Shown in pieces: positions 22,069-29,766 of a DNA stretch of 31,179 bases (positions are counted from its first letter, which is position 1; every line of letters starts with the position of its first letter). The DNA is from Blastocatellia bacterium UBA7656 (lineage in GTDB: Bacteria > Acidobacteriota > Blastocatellia > UBA7656). Made by a program: the position numbers and the translations under genes. Under the pieces are notes generated by a model that did not search any database, was not told the DNA's origin, and saw only the letters and a program-made list of their open reading frames with translations. The stretch lies in assembly GCA_002483445.1 (NCBI GenBank), contig DLHY01000012.1, positions 1-31,179 of the forward strand, in the 5' to 3' direction.

Positions 22069-22617
22069 TCAATCGGTTCCGTTGCTCTTGTGGGCGGCTT
22101 TCAACTGATGGCTGCAATCCGGGCATATAGAATAGGTGAAGAAGGCGTTAAGCGCGAGACTTTCGACTTCGACCCAGATGTCTTCGCCGATGCGCGACTT
22201 CCTGCACCATGCGCAGGTGGGCAAAAGAGTCTGCACGTTCTGTGCCTCTGAACGCAGAGCAAAAAGAAACTCGGCCCTTCTCATCTGACTTTTCAACTCA
22301 TCGGCGTTGAGAGGCTTGCTCAGATAAACATCGATTCCGGCATCCAATCTCTCGGCGAATCCCGTCTGACCGACTCTCGATGAAAGCAGTATGAAATAAC
22401 ATTGATCCTTCTGGGTGTGAATCCTGCGGCAAAGCTCGACCCCATCCATTTCAGGCATCGCCCAGTCGGATATGACCAGCTTGTAATCGCCCGCCAGATA
22501 ATGCCTCCAGGCATCGCTGCCGTTTTCGCACTCTGTCACCTCATACCCCCAGTCGATGAGCAGGTTCTTCAGATGCCAGCGCGAGAGAGCATCATCTTCA
22601 GCTATGAGTATCTTCAT
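22069..22617 (-). CDS. Receiver/zinc-ribbon protein 2 (intact phosphorylation site)
   Basis: 182 residues from ATG 22617; a longer reading from TTG 22698 would run through structured element A and was rejected. The receiver (1-118) has Glu7/Asp8/Asp9, phospho-acceptor Asp51 (LVISDWAMPEMDG) and Lys101 (LSKPL). The C-terminal zinc ribbon has Cys135/Cys138 (CAWCRKSR) and Cys165/Cys168 (SICPDC). It has the same domain order as receiver protein 1 (20331-20873), and long stretches match, for example AEDDAxSRxHL, AMPExxGxELCR and CAWCRxxRIGED. Without a DNA-binding domain, output must be through protein contact. It may take phosphate from the hybrid kinase of this region. It follows element A by 31 bases. 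Confidence 0.92.
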   Translation of the reverse strand: MKILIAEDDALSRWHLKNLLIDWGYEVTECENGSDAWRHYLAGDYKLVISDWAMPEMDGVELCRRIHTQKDQCYFILLSSRVGQTGFAERLDAGIDVYLSKPLNADELKSQMRRAEFLFALRSEAQNVQTLLPTCAWCRKSRIGEDIWVEVESLALNAFFTYSICPDCSHQLKAAHKSNGTD

Positions 22618-22648
22618 GTTACCTAGACCTGCTAGATCGAGACATAGT

Positions 22649-22786
22649 GGACGTGGTTGTACCCCAGGCAACAACCACGTCCGGCAACTGCGTCCCAAGC
22701 GCCGCCGATCCCCTTTTCGGCGACATCCTCAGCGCACACGGGAAGTGTGCGCTGTGAAAGACAGGTTGCGTCTTTCAAGGACGCAG
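22649..22786 (-). ncRNA. Candidate structured RNA element A (paralogue of 21694-21830)
   Basis: On the minus strand an 8-bp closing stem (GGACGCAG/CTGCGTCC, 22779-22786 with 22688-22695) surrounds three perfect hairpins: GAAAGAC/GTCTTTC (22756-22762/22770-22776), a 10-bp stem with a 5-base loop (22730-22739/22745-22754) and a 6-bp stem (22703-22708/22717-22722). A 12-bp terminal hairpin (22649-22660/22671-22682) carries the same CGTGGTTG core as copy B. An alternative hairpin (22768-22772/22780-22784) would compete with both the closing stem and the first hairpin, a possible switch. It fills the gap between the C25 protease stop (22809) and receiver gene 2. Class unknown. Confidence 0.5.
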
Positions 22787-22808
22787 AGCGACTCGATGAG
22801 TTTTCAAT

Positions 22809-25800
22809 TCATTTCAATCTCATGGTCGGATCGCCAAACAGTATCCAACTGCGTCGAACGTCCGTGTCGCTGACAGCCGCCTTCGCCTTCAATGTGGCCT
22901 CGCCTATAGTCACTGTCGCCGCGCTGAATAGCTGGCGCATCAACTCCCGATTCATCTGCGCCTGTCCGCCGGGAGTAGTCAGCGCGGATGACGCCCACGC
23001 GGCCACCGCGCCTCCCGGAGACTTCAACATGCTTTCAGCCAGACTGTCGAACGTCAGGTCGAGGAAGTACCCGTTGAGGCAGGTCATCGTCACCAGCAGG
23101 CTCAATCGATCCTTGTTGGTGAGGCTGGCCGCATCCGCGCCTGTCAGCAGACCGCCTCTCCAACTGACTGTCGATCCGTGACCCATGTAATTCACTACTT
23201 TCTGCCCGCCGTTGAGGGCCGCAAGCAAATTCGTTCTTGCGGTCGCATCATCGGTTTTGCCGCGGTATATCTGCCCGATGGCTATTCCATGAGGGATGAG
23301 CGCGCGCAGATGGTCGCTCGCCTGCTCGAAGCCGAACGTGTCGTTTTTGTCGGCCACGATAGTTGCCTCGGTCGAAGGCGATGAGCTTTGATAGCCGACG
23401 ATCTTCGACACCACCAAAGCTGCTTCCTGAGCCGTTCTCACGGGCAGGCGACCCACAGACATTTCTGCAAGTCCGTCGTCGTTGAAATCGGCGAACCAGT
23501 CATCGCTGGCCGTTTCAAGAAATGAAGTGTCCACAAGTTTCGTCGGAACGAAGTCGAAGCTGCCCTTGCCGAGATAGTTTCTCGGATCGTAGCTGGCGTC
23601 TCCCACCAGCATCACGAACCAGGGAGCCTTCGTCGAGTTGGTCTTTGTGTAAGCGAGGAAACTGCGCAGAGCCAGCGGGGTCTTTTGCCCATAGCTGAAC
23701 TCGTCATAGATATCTTCGACATCGACAACCTCTACACTCAAGCCCTGGCTTTGACGAAGCGAGACGAGAGGAGCGAGGCTGTCGGCGAAATCGCTATGGC
23801 TGATGATGATGAAATCCGGTTTTTGAGATCGCTTCTTCAGGTTAGACGGCTGGTCGAGCCTGATCGATGCGGGGGAGTGAGCGCGGTCGCGGCTCAAGAC
23901 CAGAAGCCTCCGCTCACCCACGCCGCTGACTGTCGCCGTTACCGTGAAGCCCTGCTGTCCTTGCGAAACGACGCTTCCGACTTCCGTCGGATTTGACGGG
24001 TCGGTCACATCCACTACCTTGATTCGATCCTTGCTGAATCCTTCTATGCTTACCTGCTCGCCGCTTCGCGCCGTAAACCTCAAAGCATCGCTTTCAGCGC
24101 GGAAGGTGCGTTGCCAGGTCGCGCGGATGTAAGAGACGAGGCTCACATCGCTCCATCCGTTCTGAGACTGAAGCGATACTGTGTTGTCTCCTTCTTTGAG
24201 CATCGAGTGAGGCACCGCGACGCGAGCCTGCGCCACGGACTGGCCGTCGAAGTTGAGTGTGTGGATCAGAGAGTCGTTGAGAAGTATCCTGACCGAGTGC
24301 GGGAGCGTGGTCACGCCTTGCAGAGACACTTCGACCCAGGCGTTTTCCGCAGCCGACGATTTGATATTGCGAAGCGTGATCGATTGATCAACCTGCGTTG
24401 CGGTTACGATCGAGCCGAAGAAGTTTTCCGAATCTCCGTTCCTGAGTGCAGGATAGTAGATGGTTTTATCTCTTCGCTCCACGGTGCAGGGAAAACTGTC
24501 GCCGGAGCGCATCCCCTGGGAGAAACCCGCTTTACTGATTCGAAGGCCGGGTTGAGCGCCTTCTATCAGCCAGTAGATTCGGATGTCGGTGGAAGGAGTG
24601 TCGAGACCGATTCCGTAAAATTCTATCGCGTCGGTTGAATCGAAGCGGGCATCCTCTTCGCCCGAAACCTCGATGGGCTGCTGCTTTCCATCGACATAGA
24701 GTTGAAGCCGTCGAGGATTGATTGTGGGTCTCAAACCTGCGGCCACAAGTTCCGCCTGGGTGACTATTTGCCAGCCCGTCTGTTTGACGGCGATCTTGAT
24801 CGAAGACTGAGAAAAAGGAATCGCTGGTATGGAGGCGGCTTTCATTTTGGGCAGTTTCGCTTTCGGCTCGACCGCAAGAGTTGTGTCTCTTTGATCGCTC
24901 TCCGCGCTGACTGCGCTCAACACGCGCGAATACTCAAGCCTGGGCAGCAGATTGTCATCAGAGGTCATATCCCGCCTTGCAGCGAAAGGCCCGTTCCAGG
25001 TGCTTGCGCCATTGAGGTCGAGGTCTTCGAGCCAGTAGAGCGCGCCTTCTGCGTCGTTGAATTTATCTGTCCACGAGTAAGACTGTCCGGCTGTCAGGGT
25101 GGTGGTGGGTCCGGCAGTGAGAGCGGAGCCAGCTATGATTCCTTTGTTGATGCGGGTGCGGACGCCGTTATGATCGCGGTAGATGTTGAATCCGATGTTA
25201 TCGACTTCGTAGCCGGTTTCCCATTCAAGCGAGACCTGGCCATTGCTCATTTGCGTGGCGGTGAAATCCTTGAGGCGGACGAGCGAAGGCGCAAGCCTCA
25301 GAACCATCGCCGCCAGCACCCAGCCGTTCGATCCGCCTGTGACATTCCAACTCTGAGTCACGGTGCAGGGCGAAGAAGGGGAACAAGTGACAGCCCTCGT
25401 GCTGGAGGCTCCGGCGTTTTGAGGGGGCGCTTTATCATCCCATCGCTCTGTTTGTATGCTGGTGTCTGTTGGAGCCGAGTTGCTGGGGTCTTTCCTCCCG
25501 ATCACATCGACTATAACCTCGCCGGTCGTAACATTAGGGACGTCGAGGGTGGCCAGAGAGCCAGTCCCGGTCGAGGAGACTAAGCTGAAGAGGTCGAGGC
25601 CCGAAGCGTCGCTGAATGCGATAGCGCCTGATGTGAGATCGGTCGATGCGGACAGAGTTACAGTGATCGTGGCGGTTCCGGTATTGGGATTTTGCAGCGA
25701 CCACATCTCGACGCGAACAGGTTGCGTCGCATGGTTGATGGAACCCCTGAGAGCGAGAGACTGGCTGCCGTAGGAAATGCTGCTCACCGTTATCGACCCG

Positions 25801-26087
25801 CTTGATGACAGCGAGACTCCTACAATCAGAATCCTGTTGGCGGAGGCGGTTGGAATCGTGAGCGAATAGGTGAGGGTCGCGGTCGTGCCATGATTGACGG
25901 CGGTGGCGACGACTGTTTGGGCGCTGCCCGATTGAGCAAGCGTCATTAGCAAACCGACCAGAGCGAGGGATCTTATCAGTTCGACGAGACCGCGAGAGAA
26001 ACCCTTGCGCTGACGATAAACATCGAGTAGCGATGAGAGCATGATTTTAATAGAAACGATTCTGTGAGGGATATCAGGCATTTTCAC
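22809..26087 (-). CDS. Secreted C25 (gingipain-type) cysteine protease
   Basis: Up to 1092 residues. The start is uncertain: GTG 26087, ATG 26081 or ATG 26042. A signal peptide is clear at about residues 37-57 (SLALVGLLMTLAQSGSAQT), so export through Sec is expected; starting at 26042 gives a more normal signal length. The N-terminal region (about 60-270) is Thr/Ser-rich and beta-type, with a later jelly-roll-like part. The catalytic domain starts near 740 (DFIIISHSDFADSL) and carries His970 in NYMGHGS and Cys1003 in MTCLNGYF; the 33-residue spacing equals that of the His/Cys dyad of gingipain RgpB. The protein ends in ILFGDPTMRLK with no type IX secretion C-terminal domain. Asp-rich loops such as DFNDDGLAEMS suggest calcium. 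The substrate is unknown; Arg/Lys specificity cannot be judged. Confidence 0.88.
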   Translation of the reverse strand: MKMPDIPHRIVSIKIMLSSLLDVYRQRKGFSRGLVELIRSLALVGLLMTLAQSGSAQTVVATAVNHGTTATLTYSLTIPTASANRILIVGVSLSSSGSITVSSISYGSQSLALRGSINHATQPVRVEMWSLQNPNTGTATITVTLSASTDLTSGAIAFSDASGLDLFSLVSSTGTGSLATLDVPNVTTGEVIVDVIGRKDPSNSAPTDTSIQTERWDDKAPPQNAGASSTRAVTCSPSSPCTVTQSWNVTGGSNGWVLAAMVLRLAPSLVRLKDFTATQMSNGQVSLEWETGYEVDNIGFNIYRDHNGVRTRINKGIIAGSALTAGPTTTLTAGQSYSWTDKFNDAEGALYWLEDLDLNGASTWNGPFAARRDMTSDDNLLPRLEYSRVLSAVSAESDQRDTTLAVEPKAKLPKMKAASIPAIPFSQSSIKIAVKQTGWQIVTQAELVAAGLRPTINPRRLQLYVDGKQQPIEVSGEEDARFDSTDAIEFYGIGLDTPSTDIRIYWLIEGAQPGLRISKAGFSQGMRSGDSFPCTVERRDKTIYYPALRNGDSENFFGSIVTATQVDQSITLRNIKSSAAENAWVEVSLQGVTTLPHSVRILLNDSLIHTLNFDGQSVAQARVAVPHSMLKEGDNTVSLQSQNGWSDVSLVSYIRATWQRTFRAESDALRFTARSGEQVSIEGFSKDRIKVVDVTDPSNPTEVGSVVSQGQQGFTVTATVSGVGERRLLVLSRDRAHSPASIRLDQPSNLKKRSQKPDFIIISHSDFADSLAPLVSLRQSQGLSVEVVDVEDIYDEFSYGQKTPLALRSFLAYTKTNSTKAPWFVMLVGDASYDPRNYLGKGSFDFVPTKLVDTSFLETASDDWFADFNDDGLAEMSVGRLPVRTAQEAALVVSKIVGYQSSSPSTEATIVADKNDTFGFEQASDHLRALIPHGIAIGQIYRGKTDDATARTNLLAALNGGQKVVNYMGHGSTVSWRGGLLTGADAASLTNKDRLSLLVTMTCLNGYFLDLTFDSLAESMLKSPGGAVAAWASSALTTPGGQAQMNRELMRQLFSAATVTIGEATLKAKAAVSDTDVRRSWILFGDPTMRLK

Positions 26088-26377
26088 AGCGGCACCTCTG
26101 ATTTTATCGTAGCCGTCCGTGGAGGGATTCCGACGGCTTGGAATGCTGTGAACGGCGCGCTGCGATCCCGAAATTTTTGGAGCGAGAGGACATCGTTATT
26201 ATGTTTCCCGGATCGCAGCATAACTTCATTCAACCATAGGAGCGAAATTCGCACATCGCACAGGGTTTCCTTTTTCTTAGCACCCGGCTCCCGTTTTGAA
26301 TCCGCGCAGGGGGCAGCGAAGTGCTGTCAGCTGTAGCACCTCAGTGCTACCCGCTCGCGCGATGTTTTGTGGAAGGT
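26088..26377 (-). promoter_or_regulatory. Structured upstream region of the C25 protease gene
   Basis: This 290-base gap has no gene but holds three inverted repeats: GTAGCAC/GTGCTAC (26333-26339/26344-26350), directly after the NarL-type gene and possibly its terminator; GCTGCGATCC/GGATCGCAGC (26159-26168/26210-26219) around a 41-base loop; and AGCCGTC/GACGGCT (26111-26117/26132-26138) in the 5' leader of the protease mRNA. A small palindrome GCGAA-A-TTCGC lies at 26242-26252. No clear -35/-10 pair was found. The set suggests a long regulated leader. Confidence 0.4.
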
Positions 26378-27067
26378 TCAGCTTCGAGACGACGGAGGGA
26401 TGGCGATCCCGTGGCGGTAAGCGTAGAGGATCAACTCAACGCGGTCTGAAACTTCAAGCTTGCTGAATATGGAGGTGATGTGGTGGCGCACTGTCCATTC
26501 GCTGATAAAGAGGCGTTCGGCTATTTCCTTGTTCTTGAGCCCTTCGCTCACCAGCATGAGGACTTCGCGCTCGCGGTCTGTGAGAGAGGCGATCTTCGCT
26601 TCTTCGGGGTCGGCTTTTTTATTTTTACCCGCGCTCGACACTTCCGACAGCACGCGCGCCGTGAGCGAAGGATCGAGCCATGCCTCTCCTGCGTGAACGC
26701 GCTCGATGGCGTCGATCAAAACATCGACGGCTCGCTCTTTCTGCACCAGCCCCAGGGCGCCGAGCTTGACCGCGCGATAATGCACTTCAGGGTCTCGGAC
26801 GCCCGTAAGCACGATGACGCGGCACTCGCAGGCCGAGAGCAGTTCGGGGATGAAATCCAGACCGTTTTCACCGCCCAGATCTATGTCGAGCAGCACGATG
26901 TCGGGCCGTTCGCGCGAGTTGAGATCCAAAGCCTCAGCGCGAGTGGTCGCTTCGCCTATCATAGTCATACGCGGCTGATTTTGAATCACCATGCGCAGGG
27001 CTGTGCGAACGACTGCGTGATCGTCCACGACAAGTATTCGAATCGGCGATGCGACTGGTTCAGGCAT
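26378..27067 (-). CDS. NarL/LuxR-family response regulator
   Basis: 229 residues. The receiver domain (9-125) has Asp15/Asp16, phospho-acceptor Asp61 (DIVLLDIDLGGENG) and Lys110 (GLVQKE). After a charged linker comes a LuxR-type helix-turn-helix (about 162-217: LTDREREVLMLVSEGLKNKEIA..., SEWTVRHHITSIFSKL), the usual DNA-binding output. It is expected to bind promoters as a dimer when phosphorylated. No kinase lies beside it; the hybrid kinase at 14495-17236 is a possible donor. It sits upstream of the C25 protease in the same direction with a 290-base gap, so the protease may be a target rather than an operon partner. It is divergent from the HD-GYP gene. No strong ribosome-binding site at ATG 27067. 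Confidence 0.94.
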   Translation of the reverse strand: MPEPVASPIRILVVDDHAVVRTALRMVIQNQPRMTMIGEATTRAEALDLNSRERPDIVLLDIDLGGENGLDFIPELLSACECRVIVLTGVRDPEVHYRAVKLGALGLVQKERAVDVLIDAIERVHAGEAWLDPSLTARVLSEVSSAGKNKKADPEEAKIASLTDREREVLMLVSEGLKNKEIAERLFISEWTVRHHITSIFSKLEVSDRVELILYAYRHGIAIPPSSRS

Positions 27068-27297
27068 ATCGAGTCTTTGAGGAGCAAATCTCGGTGATTG
27101 CGGCCCGGTCTAAATAAACCTGTGCAATTGCCCGACATATAGCGACTGTCTGTCAAACGGTTTTTCTTCCGCTTCGCGAACCTATCGGAAAAAACTTCTC
27201 CGGGCGAATTTACTGCGCTCAGATTGTACTTCACCTGACAGACCGCCAACAAGCTTGCTGCTGTCGATCAATCGGGAGATTAAAAAAGAAGCGTACC

Positions 27298-27326
27298 TTG
27301 ACTGACGCAGACGCAGGTTGTAACGT
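27298..27326 (+). promoter_or_regulatory. Promoter of the HD-GYP gene
   Basis: TTGACT (27298-27303), a 17-base spacer and TAACGT (27321-27326) precede the GTG start by 30 bases, with GAGGAGGG (27346-27353) as ribosome-binding site. The rest of the 289-base divergent gap (27068-27297) contains a minus-strand TTGACA near 27160 without a good -10, and nothing else I can support. Confidence 0.5.
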
Positions 27327-27356
27327 ACAGCCTGAATAAACAAACGAGGAGGGAGC

Positions 27357-29195
27357 GTGGAGACGGCCAAAGGCAAGCCTCGACAAGAAAGCATAACGAA
27401 GCTCGCCGAGCTTATAGACGGTTATGAAAAATATAGCCGCTCGCACGCGCGGGCGATGGCCGAGATAGCCGCACTCGTGGCCCGCCGGATGGGGCTGGCC
27501 CAGGCCGATATCAACGCCCTGGCCGAAGCCGCTATGCTTCACGACATAGGGCTGCACGCGATGAGTCCCGCATACCATTCATCGTCCGGCCCGCTTTCAT
27601 TCGAGCAGCGGATCGATCTTTGGCGGCACTCTGTCATAGGCGAGCAGCAGATGGCAAAGCGCGGCTCGACCCGTCATGCGCAACTGCTCGTCCGCTGGCA
27701 TCACGAATGGTGGAACGGAACGGGATACCCGGACTCTCTATCCTTTGAAGACATTCCCATCGGAGCGCGCATACTTCGCGCCGTCGAACTGTTGAGCGCG
27801 CTCGTGGCTGATCGCCCCTATCGCGCCGCTCTCTCTTACGAGGATGCGATTGAAACTCTCAAATCAAGCGCCGGGGTGGAATGCGATCCCTTCGTCGTGA
27901 GCGCGCTCGTCGCGCTCATCGAAGAGCTTCGAGAATCGGTTGAGCAGAACGTCGAGCCGAGGGTTGAAATCCCTGCGGCCATCGAACCACGAACGGAACC
28001 GCCTGCTGAAACCGCCTATCCTTCATCGATTGAACCGTGGCAAATCGATCAGCCGCCTGCGCAGACCGAGCCGACAACGCAAAGCGAGCCTGAAGCGATA
28101 AAACGAAGCGTGCCTGAACTTTTGAGCGCGTATCCTTCTTTTCAGGCGAGCGAGCCTGCGCATCAACAGACGGGCGAAGACGCTGCCGCACCGATCGCGC
28201 AGCATCTCGATTTGCTGATTTCGCGATCAGGGACGAAAGAGTTGAAGGCGGAAGAGGCGCGATGGACAGACTGGAAGAGGAGCCGTTATAACAAAAAATC
28301 TCTTCTGGGATTTCAGGCCAGCGTGCTTCGCCAGATAGAGTTTCGCTCCATCGCCGTGGGGCTTTGCGGCTGGGCGCGGATGGAATGGTATCTGAAGGCG
28401 TGGAATAAACTCATTTTCTCGAACGACCCCAGAAAGTGGGCCGCCTCGGTTTCGCGGGCTGTGATCGAAGCTCGCGCGCCTATGCTTGAAGATCAGGTGG
28501 CCTCGCTCCTGCGCGACGTTTACATCCCCGGCAACAGGCTTATGAACGCGGGGCTTCTTCATTGGTTCAGCGAGACGGACGCCTGGTGGATGGACAATCT
28601 GCGGCGCAACATCGAATCAGTTGAAGATGAAACGCTGCGCGCGCAGGCCATTCACCTTGGGCTTCAGGTGGGCGATTACGCGCTCTCATTCGACGATCAG
28701 ACGCGAGATCTGAGGCGACCGCTTGCGACTGTGTTGTGGCGTCTTGCAGGCCGCGCCGTGAGCGGCCCGCCCGGACAGCCTCACTCGCGAAGTTACAATC
28801 TGTCGGTCGAAGAGTTCGCCCGTCAATCGCGCGCCGATCTGTTTTACCTCAACCTGCCGCCTGCGCACGGCGAGCAGGCGGGTTCGGAAGCGAGAAACAG
28901 GTGGCGCGAATCGTGGGTTCGCTGCTCGGATGAACCCATAACGGATGAAGTGATGAATCTGGTCGCGACGGCTCAATCCAAGCACACTTATCTGAGCATG
29001 GTTGAAAGAATTCTTCGCGCAGCCTCGAATGCGAGAATCTGGGCGATTGAGTATCAGGACATCGGACTGGCCTCGGCTCAGGATCTGGGCGAGCTTATAA
29101 AGGAACACCGCGCGGTGAGGGCGACTTACTCGAAGGATTTGACGGAAGTCGCCGGAGGATTGAGAAACTATATATTCGTCGCCGAAAAAGCCTGA
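27357..29195 (+). CDS. HD-GYP domain fused to a degenerate D12-type DNA methyltransferase-like region
   Basis: 612 residues from GTG 27357, with a strong ribosome-binding site. The HD-GYP domain (about 15-190) has the expected metal ligands: His30, His62-Asp63 (LHDIG), His91 (RHSVIGE), His115/His116 and the GYP signature HHEWWNGTGYP (115-125), then Asp152/Asp153 region ADRPYR. The Lys normally after HDIG is Leu65. Such domains hydrolyse cyclic di-GMP. A Pro/Glu-rich linker (195-285) leads to a C-terminal half (about 300-612) that I read as related to D12-class adenine DNA methyltransferases: a GWARMEWYLK segment in the place of motif I, IFSNDP (353-358), FSETDAWWMDNLRR, YLNLPPAHG (497-505) where D/N-PPY is expected, and a C-terminal RIWAIEYQD...NYIFVAEK. 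Catalytic residues look altered, so a binding role is more likely. This second assignment is tentative. Confidence 0.85.
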   Translation: METAKGKPRQESITKLAELIDGYEKYSRSHARAMAEIAALVARRMGLAQADINALAEAAMLHDIGLHAMSPAYHSSSGPLSFEQRIDLWRHSVIGEQQMAKRGSTRHAQLLVRWHHEWWNGTGYPDSLSFEDIPIGARILRAVELLSALVADRPYRAALSYEDAIETLKSSAGVECDPFVVSALVALIEELRESVEQNVEPRVEIPAAIEPRTEPPAETAYPSSIEPWQIDQPPAQTEPTTQSEPEAIKRSVPELLSAYPSFQASEPAHQQTGEDAAAPIAQHLDLLISRSGTKELKAEEARWTDWKRSRYNKKSLLGFQASVLRQIEFRSIAVGLCGWARMEWYLKAWNKLIFSNDPRKWAASVSRAVIEARAPMLEDQVASLLRDVYIPGNRLMNAGLLHWFSETDAWWMDNLRRNIESVEDETLRAQAIHLGLQVGDYALSFDDQTRDLRRPLATVLWRLAGRAVSGPPGQPHSRSYNLSVEEFARQSRADLFYLNLPPAHGEQAGSEARNRWRESWVRCSDEPITDEVMNLVATAQSKHTYLSMVERILRAASNARIWAIEYQDIGLASAQDLGELIKEHRAVRATYSKDLTEVAGGLRNYIFVAEKA

Positions 29196-29237
29196 ATCGA
29201 TTTCCACCTGCCACCGAAAGCCGCTCGAAACGCGGCC

Positions 29238-29266
29238 TTGACAACAAATTGCCCATTCCGTATGCT
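29238..29266 (+). promoter_or_regulatory. Strong sigma70-like promoter of rplM-rpsI
   Basis: TTGACA (29238-29243), 17 bases, TATGCT (29261-29266), 41 bases before the rplM ATG. This is the best promoter match in the window. Confidence 0.75.
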
Positions 29267-29307
29267 GTCCGTTCGTCTTCTTTACGTTAAATCTGGAGAT
29301 TTACGCC

Positions 29308-29742
29308 ATGCAGACATTCGTGCCAAGTGGCAAGAACCTGGAACAGAGCCGCAAGTGGTATGTGATCAATGCCGAGGGCAAAACGGTGGGCCGACTGGCT
29401 ACCGAGGCAGCGCGCATTCTTATGGGCAAGAACAAGCCCACCTACACGCCATATATAGATGTAGGCGACCACGTCGTTATCATCAACGCCGAAAAGGTCG
29501 TCTTCACGGGCAACAAGTGGAAAGAGAAAATCTATCGCCGTCACACGGGCTATCCCGGCGGACTCAAAGAAATCTCAGCCGAAAAGCAGCTTCAGAAACA
29601 TCCTGAGCGCATACTCGAATCGGCAATCGCAGGTATGCTGCCCAAGACGAAGATGGGCCGAAGGATGGTCAAAAAGCTCAAGGTCTATAAAGGCGACACT
29701 CATCCGCACAAGGCCCAGCAGCCAGAGCCGATGGACGTGTGA
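29308..29742 (+). CDS. rplM: 50S ribosomal protein L13
   Basis: 144 residues. L13 is an early-assembling large-subunit protein. Signatures: KWYVINAEGKTVGRLAT near the N-terminus, DVGDHVVIINAEKVVFTGNKW, YRRHTGYPGGLKE, and AIAGMLPKTKMGRRMVKKLKVYKGDTHPH. About a ten-residue N-terminal lead (MQTFVPSGKN) precedes the core, as in several phyla. It is followed after 24 bases by rpsI, the conserved L13-S9 pair. Confidence 0.97.
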   Translation: MQTFVPSGKNLEQSRKWYVINAEGKTVGRLATEAARILMGKNKPTYTPYIDVGDHVVIINAEKVVFTGNKWKEKIYRRHTGYPGGLKEISAEKQLQKHPERILESAIAGMLPKTKMGRRMVKKLKVYKGDTHPHKAQQPEPMDV

Positions 29743-29766
29743 AGTTGATTTGAAGGAGAGTAGATA

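Noticed and set aside
22618..22698. N-terminal extension of receiver protein 2 from TTG 22698
   Set aside because: The extra 27 residues do not resemble a receiver N-terminus and would place coding sequence inside the structured element; MKILIAEDDA from ATG 22617 is the normal start.
21694..22786. Identification of the paired elements as GEMM (cyclic di-GMP-I), SAM or cobalamin riboswitches
   Set aside because: GGGACGC in copy A recalls the GEMM motif, but the other conserved parts of GEMM are absent and the three-hairpin junction does not fit; SAM and cobalamin core motifs are not present.
24702..25583. Plus-strand reading frame of 293 codons opposite the C25 protease
   Set aside because: Antisense to a well-supported gene; Arg/Gly-rich composition and no domain.
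22809..26087. PorU sortase of a type IX secretion system
   Set aside because: Length and family are similar, but no other type IX gene is in the window and the inferred phylum normally lacks the system; kept as a general C25 protease.
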